NCBI RefSeq assembly: GCF_018492665.1
Contig: NZ_JAFVME010000001.1
Span: forward strand, 1-64,000
Direction of reading: 5' to 3'
Source: Pedobacter sp. B4-66
GTDB taxonomy: Bacteria > Bacteroidota > Bacteroidia > Sphingobacteriales > Sphingobacteriaceae
Length of the DNA stretch: 64,000 nucleotides
A program made the translations under genes and the position numbers. This document shows positions 15,620 through 24,283 of this stretch, piece after piece (the first letter of the stretch is position 1; each line of letters begins with the position of its first letter). The notes under the pieces were generated by a model. The model had not been told where the DNA came from. It was given only the letters and a program-made list of their open reading frames with translations, and did not search any database.

Positions 15620-16960
15620 ATGAAGGAAATTATCGAAGAAGTTAAGCAAATAATTAAATTTATCAGATCGTATGGAACTGATACATATTTTAGTAAACAT
15701 GCGGATCACGACGAAGTACAAAATTTGGAAGAATTCCTTGGGTATTCAAACGAAGGAATGAAAAGAGCCCAGGATATTATTTTGGTAAAACTGACCAGCC
15801 TGTCCGAAGAATCAGTTTTATTAAATCAGAAGCTAAAATCGCTTCGAAACACCAGACCTATCGACAGTGTAGAAGTTGAGAAGGTAAAAATGGAATTGAA
15901 GGCAAACGGTTTTTTTGAAAGAATATACCGTAAACTTGCTGATGCTATGGTATGGCAGATTTTTGGAGGTCGACGTGAATTGATCGCAAGACATTATCTT
16001 GAAGAAGAAGGCGGTAAGTCTTTTAGTGATAACGGATTTAAAGCAAGTCTTTCAGCAGCCAGAGAAATAAACAAAGACCCTTTGAAGTTCGCTTTGTTAA
16101 CGGATTTAACCAGTAATATACAGGTTGGTGACCTCCTGGTGTGGGGCATGGGAGGAATAGAAATCCACGAAATAAAAACTGGTAACGTCAACAAAACTGC
16201 CTTAGATCTGTTCCATTTTTATGATGTTAATGAACTTGATCCGATAGAACGAATAGATGCTATGCCAGAAGGGCATTTCAAAAAGCAAATGAAGCGAATG
16301 TTGAAACAGAAGGAAACGAACATCAAAACTGCAAAAATTCTTCAAAATGACACGGGCGAGTATCAAAAAGATTCCAAAACCAGAATAAACTTAAAGGATT
16401 CGCATATACCTCAAAAAACGTATCATAAGGAACTTTTGAAGTTAATACAAGAATCTGAAGTCAAAAAGTGGGCATGTACAAGTATTGAAGGCATAATAAG
16501 TGTTGGCGTGTATAGGGAAGAATGGAGAGAAGGTATTGGTGAAACCGGATTAAAGAATATGAACAAAGGATATCCTGTTTACGACCTAAGGGGTACTTTG
16601 GATGTGAAGATCTGCGAGAGCATTTTCTCTAAGCCATTTTCAGAGGAATTAATAGCTGATATTGCTTTCGGTAAAATTCAGGTTTTAATTGGCATTGACT
16701 ACGATGCTTTGATAGATCGGGCAAAAGATATCGGTTTACCATTGCGATGGTCAACCTCCAAAGAATTAGCGGAAGTTAGGCAAGCATCGCCCCTGAATCC
16801 CAATGAAATCCTGTCAATCGGAAATAAAGGCCTTGTAATCGACGATGGCAAAAAGAAAGCTTTTGTTGGCGCTGGCTTTATGATCAGATTGGTGTTTGAT
16901 CATCTGACTCCAACCATTGAACTTGCAAACAGATTGGCTATCTTAGACAGCAATAAATAA
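15620..16960 (+). CDS. Uncharacterised protein with PD-(D/E)XK-like motif
   Basis: A 446-residue protein of no family I recognise. Residues 167-188 read VGDLLVWGMGGIEIHEIKTG, giving D171 and E184-x-K186 on adjacent predicted strands, the pattern of a PD-(D/E)XK nuclease active site. The N-terminal 100 residues are helical and the C-terminal third is mixed alpha/beta. It lies between a type I RM operon and another nuclease-like gene inside a mobile element, so an anti-phage role is plausible but inferred. Its stop codon is followed immediately by an 11-G tract and by the remains of a same-strand gene, which may once have been its partner. Confidence 0.7.
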   Translation: MKEIIEEVKQIIKFIRSYGTDTYFSKHADHDEVQNLEEFLGYSNEGMKRAQDIILVKLTSLSEESVLLNQKLKSLRNTRPIDSVEVEKVKMELKANGFFERIYRKLADAMVWQIFGGRRELIARHYLEEEGGKSFSDNGFKASLSAAREINKDPLKFALLTDLTSNIQVGDLLVWGMGGIEIHEIKTGNVNKTALDLFHFYDVNELDPIERIDAMPEGHFKKQMKRMLKQKETNIKTAKILQNDTGEYQKDSKTRINLKDSHIPQKTYHKELLKLIQESEVKKWACTSIEGIISVGVYREEWREGIGETGLKNMNKGYPVYDLRGTLDVKICESIFSKPFSEELIADIAFGKIQVLIGIDYDALIDRAKDIGLPLRWSTSKELAEVRQASPLNPNEILSIGNKGLVIDDGKKKAFVGAGFMIRLVFDHLTPTIELANRLAILDSNK

Positions 16961-16971
16961 GGGGGGGGGGG
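16961..16971 (+). repeat. Homopolymer of 11 G
   Basis: Eleven consecutive G follow the TAA of the 446-aa gene in an otherwise AT-rich region. A downstream frame reads through it into a protein-like segment. G tracts this long are slippage-prone and are used elsewhere for phase variation; here it may instead reflect decay or a sequencing difficulty. Confidence 0.9.
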
Positions 16972-16973
16972 TA

Positions 16974-17576
16974 GTCGAGTTCAACATATCCGAAGCGCAG
17001 AACTGGTACGACTGTTTTCATCAATTTTTGTATTTTTTGAATGGAAGAAGAGTTGCCCCAATGTTTTATACTGGCACTTTTGAGGATGAAAAACTATGGA
17101 CTCATTACTTGGGGTAAGCTCTATACACCTATAATTATGTTGTTTGTTGGATATAGGCAGCTACTTGATCAGTTATATCGTTTTACAGATAAAAAGCTAA
17201 ATTTGTCGCTCATCTAGGATGTTGGGCTTACTATATTAAGGGTCGATATGACTGAAGTTCTAAATCCACCGGAATTGAACAGGATTTGGCAAATGATAAA
17301 CGCTATTAGAGAGGATATAGAAAATTCAGATGACGAAGGTTTATTTTCAATACTAATTTCAATATATAATGGCAAACGAGATTGTAGCTATTAGGAAAAA
17401 ATTTGATGCTTTGCTTGGGAAGGGCTTGTCGTTAAATATCCCGCCTTTCAGGTCTGTTTTAACAGAGATACTTTTCATGGCTCTTCAAATTTATTGAGGA
17501 CAATCTGCCTAGCCTCAAAGAAGAAACTTCAGTAACCTTTGGAAGAGGGGATGTTATTCTTCGGCTTCAGGATTAA
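16974..17576 (+). pseudogene. Decayed gene downstream of the 446-aa protein gene
   Basis: The 593-bp gap is broken coding sequence. One frame gives VEFNISEAQNWYDCFHQF followed by LYFLNGRRVAPMFYTGTFEDEKLW and a stop near 17115. Another gives KLYTPIIMLFVGYRQLLDQL, a stop at 17215-17217, then MTEVLNPPELNRIWQMINA to 17394. A third gives MANEIVAIRKKFDALLGKGL from 17369, and finally FIEDNLPSLKEETSVTFGRG ending at 17574-17576. All have protein-like composition on the plus strand in different frames, separated by stops and frameshifts. I take this as one gene of perhaps 180-200 codons degraded by several indels. It overlaps the end of the opposing 559-aa gene by 23 bp. The family is not recognised. 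Confidence 0.6.
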
Positions 17577-19233
17577 ATACTAAGTAATTAGGTTTACGGA
17601 AGTATGGGTATTTAATTTGCAACAAAGTTTGTTTTTCCTCATCGTCGATTAATAATTGAAAGACCGTATCTTTAAATGTTCCCGTTAAAAATTCCTTGAA
17701 ACTTTTAATCGTATATATCCGATATTCATTATTGTACATTATAAACGTTGGAGTGTTCACAACAAACAATCCCTCGACAGTTTCAAAATTGATCCTAAGA
17801 TTTCTATCCTTTTTTACGACTTGAAAATGTTCTTCAACCTGATTTGCATTTGCTTTCAGAAATGCTATCTTTCTTTCCATGGTTTTGTTATAAGCTTTTT
17901 TTGACGTTTCAAATGCTGCATAATCATTTCTAAAGTTATTCATGTCATACCTTGAAATTAGATGCTTGCTGTCACAGATATACAGTTTGTTGTTCAGTAA
18001 AAATAAAAAGTCAATCTCACCACATTTCTCATTATGGATATTCATATTTTGATTATTCCATTTTTTTAGGCTTTTGACATTTCGGTCATACAACGTTCCC
18101 TGTTCATTTAGCTTTGCTTCTGCTACATCTTCCAAAATCTTATCGTTGACTTCAACTTTTGATTGTATGTGGATCTTGAAACTATCATTACCCCATTCCG
18201 ATGGATATTTGTTCCAGCCAAATGCGTTGCTATAAAGCGACCCTACAGCTTCATTAAATATGTATTCACCAACAATTGCCCTATCTACCCCTTTGACATT
18301 CCAGACCAGAATTGGTCGGTACAAGTATTTATTGATATGGTAAGGCTTGAAAATTGCGTCCTTCAAAGACATCTTATTGTCTTTTGTTAAGGTGAGTCCT
18401 CCAAATATTTCTTTAGATTTATCATAAGGAATATCAAATAATAGCTCCAGATTCCTAGGGTATGCATACCATTCTTCCATTGCCATTTTGCCGCCTTGTT
18501 TTTCGTTCCTTTGATGCATCAAAATGATTGTGCTAATAATTTGTTCATATGTTACCCCATGACACTGCTCTAAAGCAGTTTTAAAGTCTTCAAAATCATC
18601 CTTTCCTAATACAGCTTCATCAAGATGGGTATTTATTTCCTTTAAAGTCTCTTCAATGACAAACCCATAATGATGCTTATAGGTAAAGTAAAATAGATCA
18701 TTATTCGTGAACAGCAGATCGACACAATCCTCAATCATGTGCTGTTGGGCAAGTAGATCAGAAAATTCGTAAAGAAAATCTCCGAGATACATAAGGTCTT
18801 CGATGACTAATTCCTTACTCTTTAAGAATTCTGGTGTTGGAAATGGGATATTCCTTACCAGCTGAATATCACACGCCTGCTCTAAACATAATTTCAATAT
18901 CCTGCGGTATAACGCAAAGTCCTGATCGTTCATTTGTGGAACTGGTGATTTATTAGGGTTTTCCTGATGGGATTTAGAGGCGAATTCATGCAAGCCAAAC
19001 AATGCCTGATAAAAAGAAACCTCATTTTGCTCATTCAGAATTCTTAAAAATTCTGTACTGTACCAATCAAAAGCATAAAATAATGATTCTTTAATCTCTT
19101 GGATGGTGAAGGGCCCTTTTCCAAATTTTTCAATCAATAATTTTGATATTACTGGTCGAAACTTTAATTTGGGTTTATCATGGTAATAGGCAAATAACCT
19201 CCCATTTGGCAAATAATATATCGGCATTTCCAT
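17554..19233 (-). CDS. Uncharacterised protein with C-terminal PD-(D/E)XK/NERD-like nuclease motif
   Basis: A 559-residue protein. The first about 340 residues are largely helical, with no named domain. Residues 404-424 read KCGEIDFLFLLNNKLYICDS then KHL: the conserved E-I-D strand (D408) followed by D421-S-K423, the active-site pattern of NERD/Mrr-like PD-(D/E)XK nucleases (D...(D/E)xK). A lysine-rich helix follows (KKAYNKTMERKIAFLKAN). No helicase or NTPase motif is seen, so it would act alone or with an unlinked partner. Position as the last cargo gene of a defence-bearing element suggests a single-gene anti-phage nuclease; this is inference. A possible -7 box TACTTTTG lies on the minus strand at 19310-19317. 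Confidence 0.72.
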   Translation of the reverse strand: MEMPIYYLPNGRLFAYYHDKPKLKFRPVISKLLIEKFGKGPFTIQEIKESLFYAFDWYSTEFLRILNEQNEVSFYQALFGLHEFASKSHQENPNKSPVPQMNDQDFALYRRILKLCLEQACDIQLVRNIPFPTPEFLKSKELVIEDLMYLGDFLYEFSDLLAQQHMIEDCVDLLFTNNDLFYFTYKHHYGFVIEETLKEINTHLDEAVLGKDDFEDFKTALEQCHGVTYEQIISTIILMHQRNEKQGGKMAMEEWYAYPRNLELLFDIPYDKSKEIFGGLTLTKDNKMSLKDAIFKPYHINKYLYRPILVWNVKGVDRAIVGEYIFNEAVGSLYSNAFGWNKYPSEWGNDSFKIHIQSKVEVNDKILEDVAEAKLNEQGTLYDRNVKSLKKWNNQNMNIHNEKCGEIDFLFLLNNKLYICDSKHLISRYDMNNFRNDYAAFETSKKAYNKTMERKIAFLKANANQVEEHFQVVKKDRNLRINFETVEGLFVVNTPTFIMYNNEYRIYTIKSFKEFLTGTFKDTVFQLLIDDEEKQTLLQIKYPYFRKPNYLVFNPEAEE

Positions 19234-19388
19234 CGATTTTAAATTACATAAAGATAGTATTTTGTTTTGCCTACTGATGACATCAGATTTGACACCTGTT
19301 GATAGATGGCAAAAGTATTGCGTTAATTTAAATTGCGAGATCTATATCTCAGTAGCATAACTAAAACTATGGCATTTTCAAAATAAAT

Positions 19389-19420
19389 CACTAGTCTCAT
19401 TAGCCACTAGTCTCATTAGC
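19389..19420 (+). repeat. Perfect 16-bp tandem duplication
   Basis: CACTAGTCTCATTAGC occurs twice in a row (19389-19404 and 19405-19420), upstream of the 559-aa gene and about 190 bp inside the right arm sites. The rest of the gene-free stretch 19234-19602 is AT-rich and shows nothing else I can name. The duplication may be a binding site pair or recent slippage. Confidence 0.85.
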
Positions 19421-19602
19421 AATCATTCGCCTTTAAATATATCTCCTTTATGTACGCAATTACATACCTAAATGATAATAATTCGCTCTTTTTTTTAAGC
19501 CACATACTATATTTATGTAACATATAGCTTAAAACTTTGATTTTAATTGATTTGTTCCTAAATTTAATTTATAGCATTTGCAGCTACAAAGAAATTAAAA
19601 AA

Positions 19603-19621
19603 GGTGAGTGATTCGGTGAGT
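19603..19621 (+). promoter_or_regulatory. Candidate integrase arm-type sites, right end
   Basis: GGTGAGTGATTCGGTGAGT is an exact 19-bp copy of 140-158, containing two GGTGAGT heptamers 12 bp apart. It lies 59 bp inside the right att core, whereas the left copy lies 98 bp inside. Same orientation at both ends. Confidence 0.55.
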
Positions 19622-19680
19622 CGCCAATCACAAACCTCCATGACACCATATTAAAGCGGGATTTTAACCCGGGGTACAGT

Positions 19681-19697
19681 TCCCCCACTCTCCGCCA
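19681..19697 (+). repeat. attR core, 17-bp direct repeat
   Basis: Exact copy of 25-41. The sequence to its left does not form a tRNA T arm, so this is the displaced chromosomal end of the target gene. The terminator after it (19715-19746) probably belonged to the tRNA before integration. Confidence 0.85.
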
Positions 19698-19714
19698 AGG
19701 TATCAAAGCCTACA

Positions 19715-19746
19715 AAAAGCCTGGAATCGTAAGATCTCAGGCTTTT
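19715..19746 (+). terminator. Terminator beside attR, original tRNA terminator
   Basis: AAAAGCCTG (19715-19723) pairs with CAGGCTTTT (19738-19746). It resembles the terminator at 61-95 and that at 29529-29563, and it can also serve the minus-strand operon ending at 19761. Confidence 0.75.
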
Positions 19747-19760
19747 CTGTTTTAATGAGT

Positions 19761-20027
19761 TTATTCTTTTATCTCCGTTAAATTGCTATACCCCCTTATT
19801 ACCGAAACGTCCTCCGAGTGTACCAGCAATTGACGCCTTTGTGCAGAAAACGTATACGTTATGTCAAAGAGCCCTTTCACCCGCAATTCGTTATTGCCGG
19901 TATACCGAAAATAGACGGGTCTTTGATCTATTGTAGTCAGATTATTTTCGGCTTCTGTTTCATGTACAGAGGCATCAGTAGCAGAAGTAAATTGTAGATC
20001 TTGCCTTTTTTGTCCGCAGCAGTTCAT
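19761..20027 (-). CDS. Hypothetical small protein
   Basis: An 88-residue protein beginning MNCCGQKRQDLQF, with a Cys-Cys pair at the N-terminus and a beta-rich C-terminal half (VYFRYTGNNELRVKGLFDITYTFSA). It has no clear signal peptide. It is the last gene of a four-gene minus-strand operon (378 aa, 769 aa, DUF1360, this gene), 42 bp after the DUF1360 gene. The family is not recognised; the position just outside the mobilizable element shows it is not part of that element. Confidence 0.6.
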   Translation of the reverse strand: MNCCGQKRQDLQFTSATDASVHETEAENNLTTIDQRPVYFRYTGNNELRVKGLFDITYTFSAQRRQLLVHSEDVSVIRGYSNLTEIKE

Positions 20028-20069
20028 GGTTTTAGTTTTTAAGGGTAATTAAATTATTTTGATATATGG

Positions 20070-20351
20070 CTAATTCCTTTTCATAAATATTTGCTCTAAC
20101 AATATTGCAGCAGCCGAAAATGAGAAAACTAATAATACTTTTTCTACCCAATTGTTGCCGAAATAAATTCCGATTGGTAGTGCTACCCAAATAGATAAAC
20201 AGAAGAAACAGTCCATTAATGACCCAAAAAAACTTTTACCTGCAAGTTTTCTTAGTTTATAAATCACATCAAAAGGGCCATCCTCAGCCTGAATTAAATG
20301 AGTAACACGCCAAACCGAAAGAACAGAAATTAGAAACAAATAAGCTGTCAT
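20070..20351 (-). CDS. DUF1360-like membrane protein
   Basis: A 93-residue protein with hydrophobic segments at residues 2-18 (AYLFLISVLSVWRVTHLI), around 47-60 and around 65-87. The pattern WRVTHLIQAEDGPFDVIYKLRK then a Cys-containing FFCLSIWVALPIGIY segment is typical of DUF1360 proteins (C-x2-C like pair in the second helix). Function of the family is unknown. It starts 10 bp after the end of the 769-aa gene, so it belongs to that operon. Confidence 0.75.
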   Translation of the reverse strand: MTAYLFLISVLSVWRVTHLIQAEDGPFDVIYKLRKLAGKSFFGSLMDCFFCLSIWVALPIGIYFGNNWVEKVLLVFSFSAAAILLEQIFMKRN

Positions 20352-20361
20352 TGCCTTGTGC

Positions 20362-22671
20362 TTATGGTAAACGTTCGATGGCTACACCAGCACTTACAAC
20401 ATAGTTACCGGCATTTGCGCCTGCTCCATAACCATTGGTTGTTCTTTTTGATGCCGATAAGCCAATAGAAACCGTTGCATAACTTTCAGTAGGTTCTAGC
20501 CATTTTCCTGTTGGAACAGGTAAGGGTACAAAAGTAATTTGGTGTGCATTCGAATCTCCAAATTTGCTTACATCTGCTGTACCGCGATAGCCCGGACAAT
20601 TATTAGCCTCATTGTTCGCTGGGTTGTCACCATGCAAAATGCTTAATTCAGGTATTGAGCTTCCCAATCGCTTTACTTCAAAACCTGCAGAGGTACCACA
20701 TTTTCCGATTGATAGGTCGTAATGATCCTGAAATACAGAATTAGGGTGGGTTTCGCAAGCTTTAAATGTAACGTTTAATGGGGTGTTTAAATAAGCCTCT
20801 TTAATACGGTATAAATTACATTCTGCTTTTACAATGTTTACACCATCGGCATCAAACCAAACATTATCAAGGCTAAAGCCCAGGTAATTATTATCTATAA
20901 ACATAGCAATCATATCTGTAGCGCCTGGTATATGGTTTCCGGCAGCATCGTAACCATCCATACGGAAATAAACTGTTCCTGGCATGCCCCCCTGATAAAT
21001 TGCAGTATTTAATTGGATTAAGCGGTTTTTATCATAAGGTATCCATGGTACGCCTGCTTCAATTTGAGCTTCTACGTTTAAATAATAAGGGACTTTAATT
21101 GCCGGCCCACCATCAACTTTTAGTGGTATAGTGTCGTACGAGCCAATCAATTTAGGCAATAAATCCAAACCGAAACCTTGAAATAAATAACCCAGATAAG
21201 ATTCAGCCACGTAATTCCAGGTACTGAAAGGATCCGACAAGTTCTTGCTATATCTAATGGTATAAAAGGCAATTATTGGGTCCTTAGGTTTCCTTTGTGT
21301 ATCATACAAACACCCCTTTACATCCACTGTACCTGCCCAAGCAGCACAATCTATATTCAAACCAGCCAAAACATTATGGCTGCTAATGCGGCCGTCGGCA
21401 TGTAAATGGTTTTGTAAGGTAGCAGAATTTCTATCCATAGCAGCAAAACTTGCAGTACTATTTTGGTTGCCACCTATAATTACATTACCTAAAGCACCAA
21501 TCATATTGCCGTTAAAACAATTGAAAGGTTTAGGTACAACCGATGCCGGGATACAAATATCAATGCGTTTAATTCGGCTTACATTAAAGTAGCAAGCACT
21601 TTCATACAAAACAGGCGCCCCAACAGTAGATCCAGGGATACTTACAATCAGATCTGGCAACACTTGAGCTGCCAAATTTTCGTCAGCGGCATAGTCAAAA
21701 AATTCATCGAATACATCAATAAGTGTATGCCGATAATGGAAAATATAGTTACCATTCATATCAGTAATGGCAAAACCTAAATTTCTTCGCTCTCCACTAC
21801 CGGTGTAAGGATTTCCAGCTTTTTCGGCAGCAGTGCGGTCGTATTCTTCAAAATTTAAACTGATGTTTTTACCATCAGAAACGCTACATCCAAAACGGGC
21901 GTTATCAAAAACACCAACAATGTCGCGACGAGCCAAATTCAGAACATTACTAGCACTGGTGTCTAATTGTATGGTTTTAGTATATTTCAATGTTCCCTGG
22001 AACGAAATATTTTCAGTGCCTTTTAAGCTAGTTGCTCTTGTATCGACAGCTTTTTCTTCGTATTCGATGCTGAATAAATCGGCCACACGATTGGGCGTTT
22101 GCCTATCATCCGTTAAATTAATCATAATGGGCTTAAACGGTCCCGGATCTGGCGGATTTGGATTTACAATAACCGGAGGAATACGTTCAGGATAATATTT
22201 CTCTATCACTTCGCGTATTCTGGGGTTTTTTAAGGCTTTTTGGAAAGCATCAATATTATCAATAACGAAATGACTGCGGTAACACGGATTATAAAGACAA
22301 AGACCACTGTAAGTACTTACATGACCATAGGCTAAATAATCCTGATAGCCAGCTGGTGTAAAGCAGGTAAGCACCAGATCATCAAAATCTTGATCAGCTC
22401 CCGCATCATTAGATTGAATTTGAAACTGATAATTACCTCCCACTTTAGTTGGAAATTTAATTCGGGCATCAGAATTTTGAAAACCCGTACCCGGATTATG
22501 TTGGATATTAAGAGTCCACATGGCACCAGTAACGATCACATCGGCTGCGCCGATGGTACCAGGATAAATACCATTTCCACTTGTAGCCCCTTGTATTACA
22601 AACTGTTGGTTAAAGGCTGCATTTTTGGCCGTAACACGTATGGTCCAATTGCCTTGCATAGAGATGTACAT
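20362..22671 (-). CDS. Large uncharacterised protein, beta-rich
   Basis: A 769-residue protein of no family I can name. It lacks a signal peptide, is poor in charged residues for its size, and alternates beta-strand-like stretches with loops. The first about 125 residues look like a small beta-sandwich (IRVTAKNAAFNQQFVIQGAT ... FQIQSNDAGADQDFDDLVLT), followed by a proline-rich linker (PPVIVNPNPPDPGPFKP). It contains many cysteines spread along the chain. It follows the 378-aa gene by 165 bp, with a hairpin (about 22814-22835) in between, and precedes DUF1360. Both large genes may build a surface or intracellular assembly; this is speculative. Confidence 0.65.
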   Translation of the reverse strand: MYISMQGNWTIRVTAKNAAFNQQFVIQGATSGNGIYPGTIGAADVIVTGAMWTLNIQHNPGTGFQNSDARIKFPTKVGGNYQFQIQSNDAGADQDFDDLVLTCFTPAGYQDYLAYGHVSTYSGLCLYNPCYRSHFVIDNIDAFQKALKNPRIREVIEKYYPERIPPVIVNPNPPDPGPFKPIMINLTDDRQTPNRVADLFSIEYEEKAVDTRATSLKGTENISFQGTLKYTKTIQLDTSASNVLNLARRDIVGVFDNARFGCSVSDGKNISLNFEEYDRTAAEKAGNPYTGSGERRNLGFAITDMNGNYIFHYRHTLIDVFDEFFDYAADENLAAQVLPDLIVSIPGSTVGAPVLYESACYFNVSRIKRIDICIPASVVPKPFNCFNGNMIGALGNVIIGGNQNSTASFAAMDRNSATLQNHLHADGRISSHNVLAGLNIDCAAWAGTVDVKGCLYDTQRKPKDPIIAFYTIRYSKNLSDPFSTWNYVAESYLGYLFQGFGLDLLPKLIGSYDTIPLKVDGGPAIKVPYYLNVEAQIEAGVPWIPYDKNRLIQLNTAIYQGGMPGTVYFRMDGYDAAGNHIPGATDMIAMFIDNNYLGFSLDNVWFDADGVNIVKAECNLYRIKEAYLNTPLNVTFKACETHPNSVFQDHYDLSIGKCGTSAGFEVKRLGSSIPELSILHGDNPANNEANNCPGYRGTADVSKFGDSNAHQITFVPLPVPTGKWLEPTESYATVSIGLSASKRTTNGYGAGANAGNYVVSAGVAIERLP

Positions 22672-22836
22672 AGTTTTGAAATTTTGATAGCCTACTCTTT
22701 CATCGGATTTTCGGCTGACTCCGCTATTTGATTGTAGATAAATTGTCTGCGACTTTACTCAGGATGATACAGAACACTCAGACTTATAACCTTCACCTTA
22801 GCTTTGGTATGCTAAGTGCTCTTTTGAGCGCACTTC

Positions 22837-23973
22837 TTAAATATCTTCTTCCTCTGCGCCACAATCTTTAGGGCAACAGCGATATTCTTGCGATTTTTCG
22901 AGTAGTTCTATTTGTTTTCGTAACAGTTCATTTTGTAAATGGATGCGTTCTCTTGCCGCAGGCTCGCAGGTGTTGCATTCATCCAAACATCCCTTAACAA
23001 TGATGCCGGCAGTTGGCAAAGAGAATTCCATCGAAAATTCGAATTTCTTGCGGTAAGCAGCTGATATTTCGCCTTTATCATCTAAAATCCCTGCCGCAAT
23101 TAAATCTTTGTTTAGTTCTTTTAATGCCTCTTCACGCATAGCAGGTGTTATGGTTGGATTTACAAAAGCAAAATTTGTAAATCCTGAAACACTAATTAGT
23201 TTTTCTATGCTTACCAATTCAAATGTTACCATTTGCTTTTTGTTCATCCGATAAAAAAAGTAAGAGATGGCATGGCAGCCATTAGGGTTTGAAAACTCTC
23301 GTGAAGAAGATTCGAAATGATCTTCTGATTGGCCTTCGGCATGTACTTTGGTAGCTACCTCACCTATTGAAATAGCATGCGCTTTATGCGTAGCATTTAC
23401 TGCCTGGCTTGCTGAAGCCCGCATGTGGCTGCTTTGACTGTTTAAATAATCGAGTGTAGAAGAACCGTTATGATTTTTGGTAGAGTTGCTATTAGAATCT
23501 AAACCAGGACTGAATGGATTAATATCTATACTACTGCTGGAACCACCACTAAAATCCCAATGGTCTTTACTTTCGCTAATTTGATTTCCTGATTGGTTAT
23601 TTTCCATATCAGAAAAATAGCTTTGCGATGCCCTCATAAAGTACTGTTCTTCGGATATTTGTTCAGATCGGTAACTTAACTGAGTGTTGGCATCATAAGT
23701 AAATTTGCTTCTTCTGTCAGTTGTAACCAAGCGCACTTTTTCGCCAGGTAATAAGGTGGTTGTATAAACCGGATCGCCCAGCACATTACCTATGGTGCAT
23801 CGGCTTAATTTAAAGCTGATTAATAATTGGGCAATTAAGGCAGTTTGCCTATCCTGCCCCTTTATAGCTAATGGATAATTTAATGTGCGTGTAAAAACAA
23901 ATACATCGCAATTGCTGTCTTTTAACAATTCCGGGCAGCAGGGAATTTCTGAGGATTCATGTTTATTTTCCAT
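22837..23973 (-). CDS. Uncharacterised protein with Ser/Asn-rich linker and Cys-rich ends
   Basis: A 378-residue protein. The N-terminal domain contains LLPGEKVRLVTTDRRSKFTY, then a low-complexity Ser/Asn/Asp stretch (about residues 120-175), a second domain, a cysteine cluster KGCLDECNTCEP, a coiled coil (RIHLQNELLRKQIELLEKSQ) and a final RCCPKDCGAEEEDI. It has no signal peptide or membrane helix. First gene of the minus-strand operon that continues with the 769-aa gene. I do not recognise the family. The divergent region upstream carries a 20-bp near-palindrome that may control it. Confidence 0.65.
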   Translation of the reverse strand: MENKHESSEIPCCPELLKDSNCDVFVFTRTLNYPLAIKGQDRQTALIAQLLISFKLSRCTIGNVLGDPVYTTTLLPGEKVRLVTTDRRSKFTYDANTQLSYRSEQISEEQYFMRASQSYFSDMENNQSGNQISESKDHWDFSGGSSSSIDINPFSPGLDSNSNSTKNHNGSSTLDYLNSQSSHMRASASQAVNATHKAHAISIGEVATKVHAEGQSEDHFESSSREFSNPNGCHAISYFFYRMNKKQMVTFELVSIEKLISVSGFTNFAFVNPTITPAMREEALKELNKDLIAAGILDDKGEISAAYRKKFEFSMEFSLPTAGIIVKGCLDECNTCEPAARERIHLQNELLRKQIELLEKSQEYRCCPKDCGAEEEDI

Positions 23974-24149
23974 TTTATTTTAAAATCTATTCCTTACTCA
24001 ATAAGGATTTTTTGTAACCTGATTATTTCATTTTATCAAAATCTATTGGCAGCTACTTGATCTTAAGAGCACCTTTAGATTTATTTATTTTGATAGACTA
24101 AAGTTCTAATGAATACCAGCGATGGACAAGGTAGCCTCCACGGTTTTTG

Positions 24150-24169
24150 CATGCGTATTAACACGCATG
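24150..24169. promoter_or_regulatory. 20-bp near-perfect palindrome, candidate operator
   Basis: CATGCGTATTAACACGCATG has nine of ten positions symmetric about a TTAA centre. It lies 177 bp upstream of the 378-aa gene and 115 bp upstream of the 157-aa gene, between divergent operons. Flanking GCC(T)CCAC and GTGGC extend the symmetry loosely. A NarL-type regulator is encoded in the right-hand operon. The remaining DNA in 23974-24283 shows nothing else recognisable. Confidence 0.5.
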
Positions 24170-24283
24170 TACCATGTGGCTTTTACGCAATTATTTAAAA
24201 AAGCCCACTTATCGACACTAAACACCTGAAATACAGTTAATAATATTTAATTTTAGTAAACCACATTAAAAGAATTTTATAAA

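Larger units (their letters stand above)
25..19697 (+). mobile_element. Integrative and mobilizable element in a tRNA 3' end
   Basis: The segment is bounded by the identical 17-bp repeats 25-41 and 19681-19697. Inside it are, in order, a tyrosine recombinase next to the left end, regulators, a relaxase with a BfmA/BtgA-like accessory gene, a hairpin-rich candidate oriT, an excisionase-like HTH gene and defence cargo (type I restriction-modification plus two nuclease-like genes). No coupling protein, VirB/Tra or replication gene is present, so transfer would need a helper conjugative element. Element class is inferred from gene content; the boundaries are read directly from the repeat. Confidence 0.85.

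Noticed and set aside
22814..22835. Hairpin AAGTGCTC...GAGCGCACTT after the 378-aa gene as a terminator
   Set aside because: Imperfect stem without a T tract on the minus strand; it may be an attenuator but evidence is too thin for a feature.
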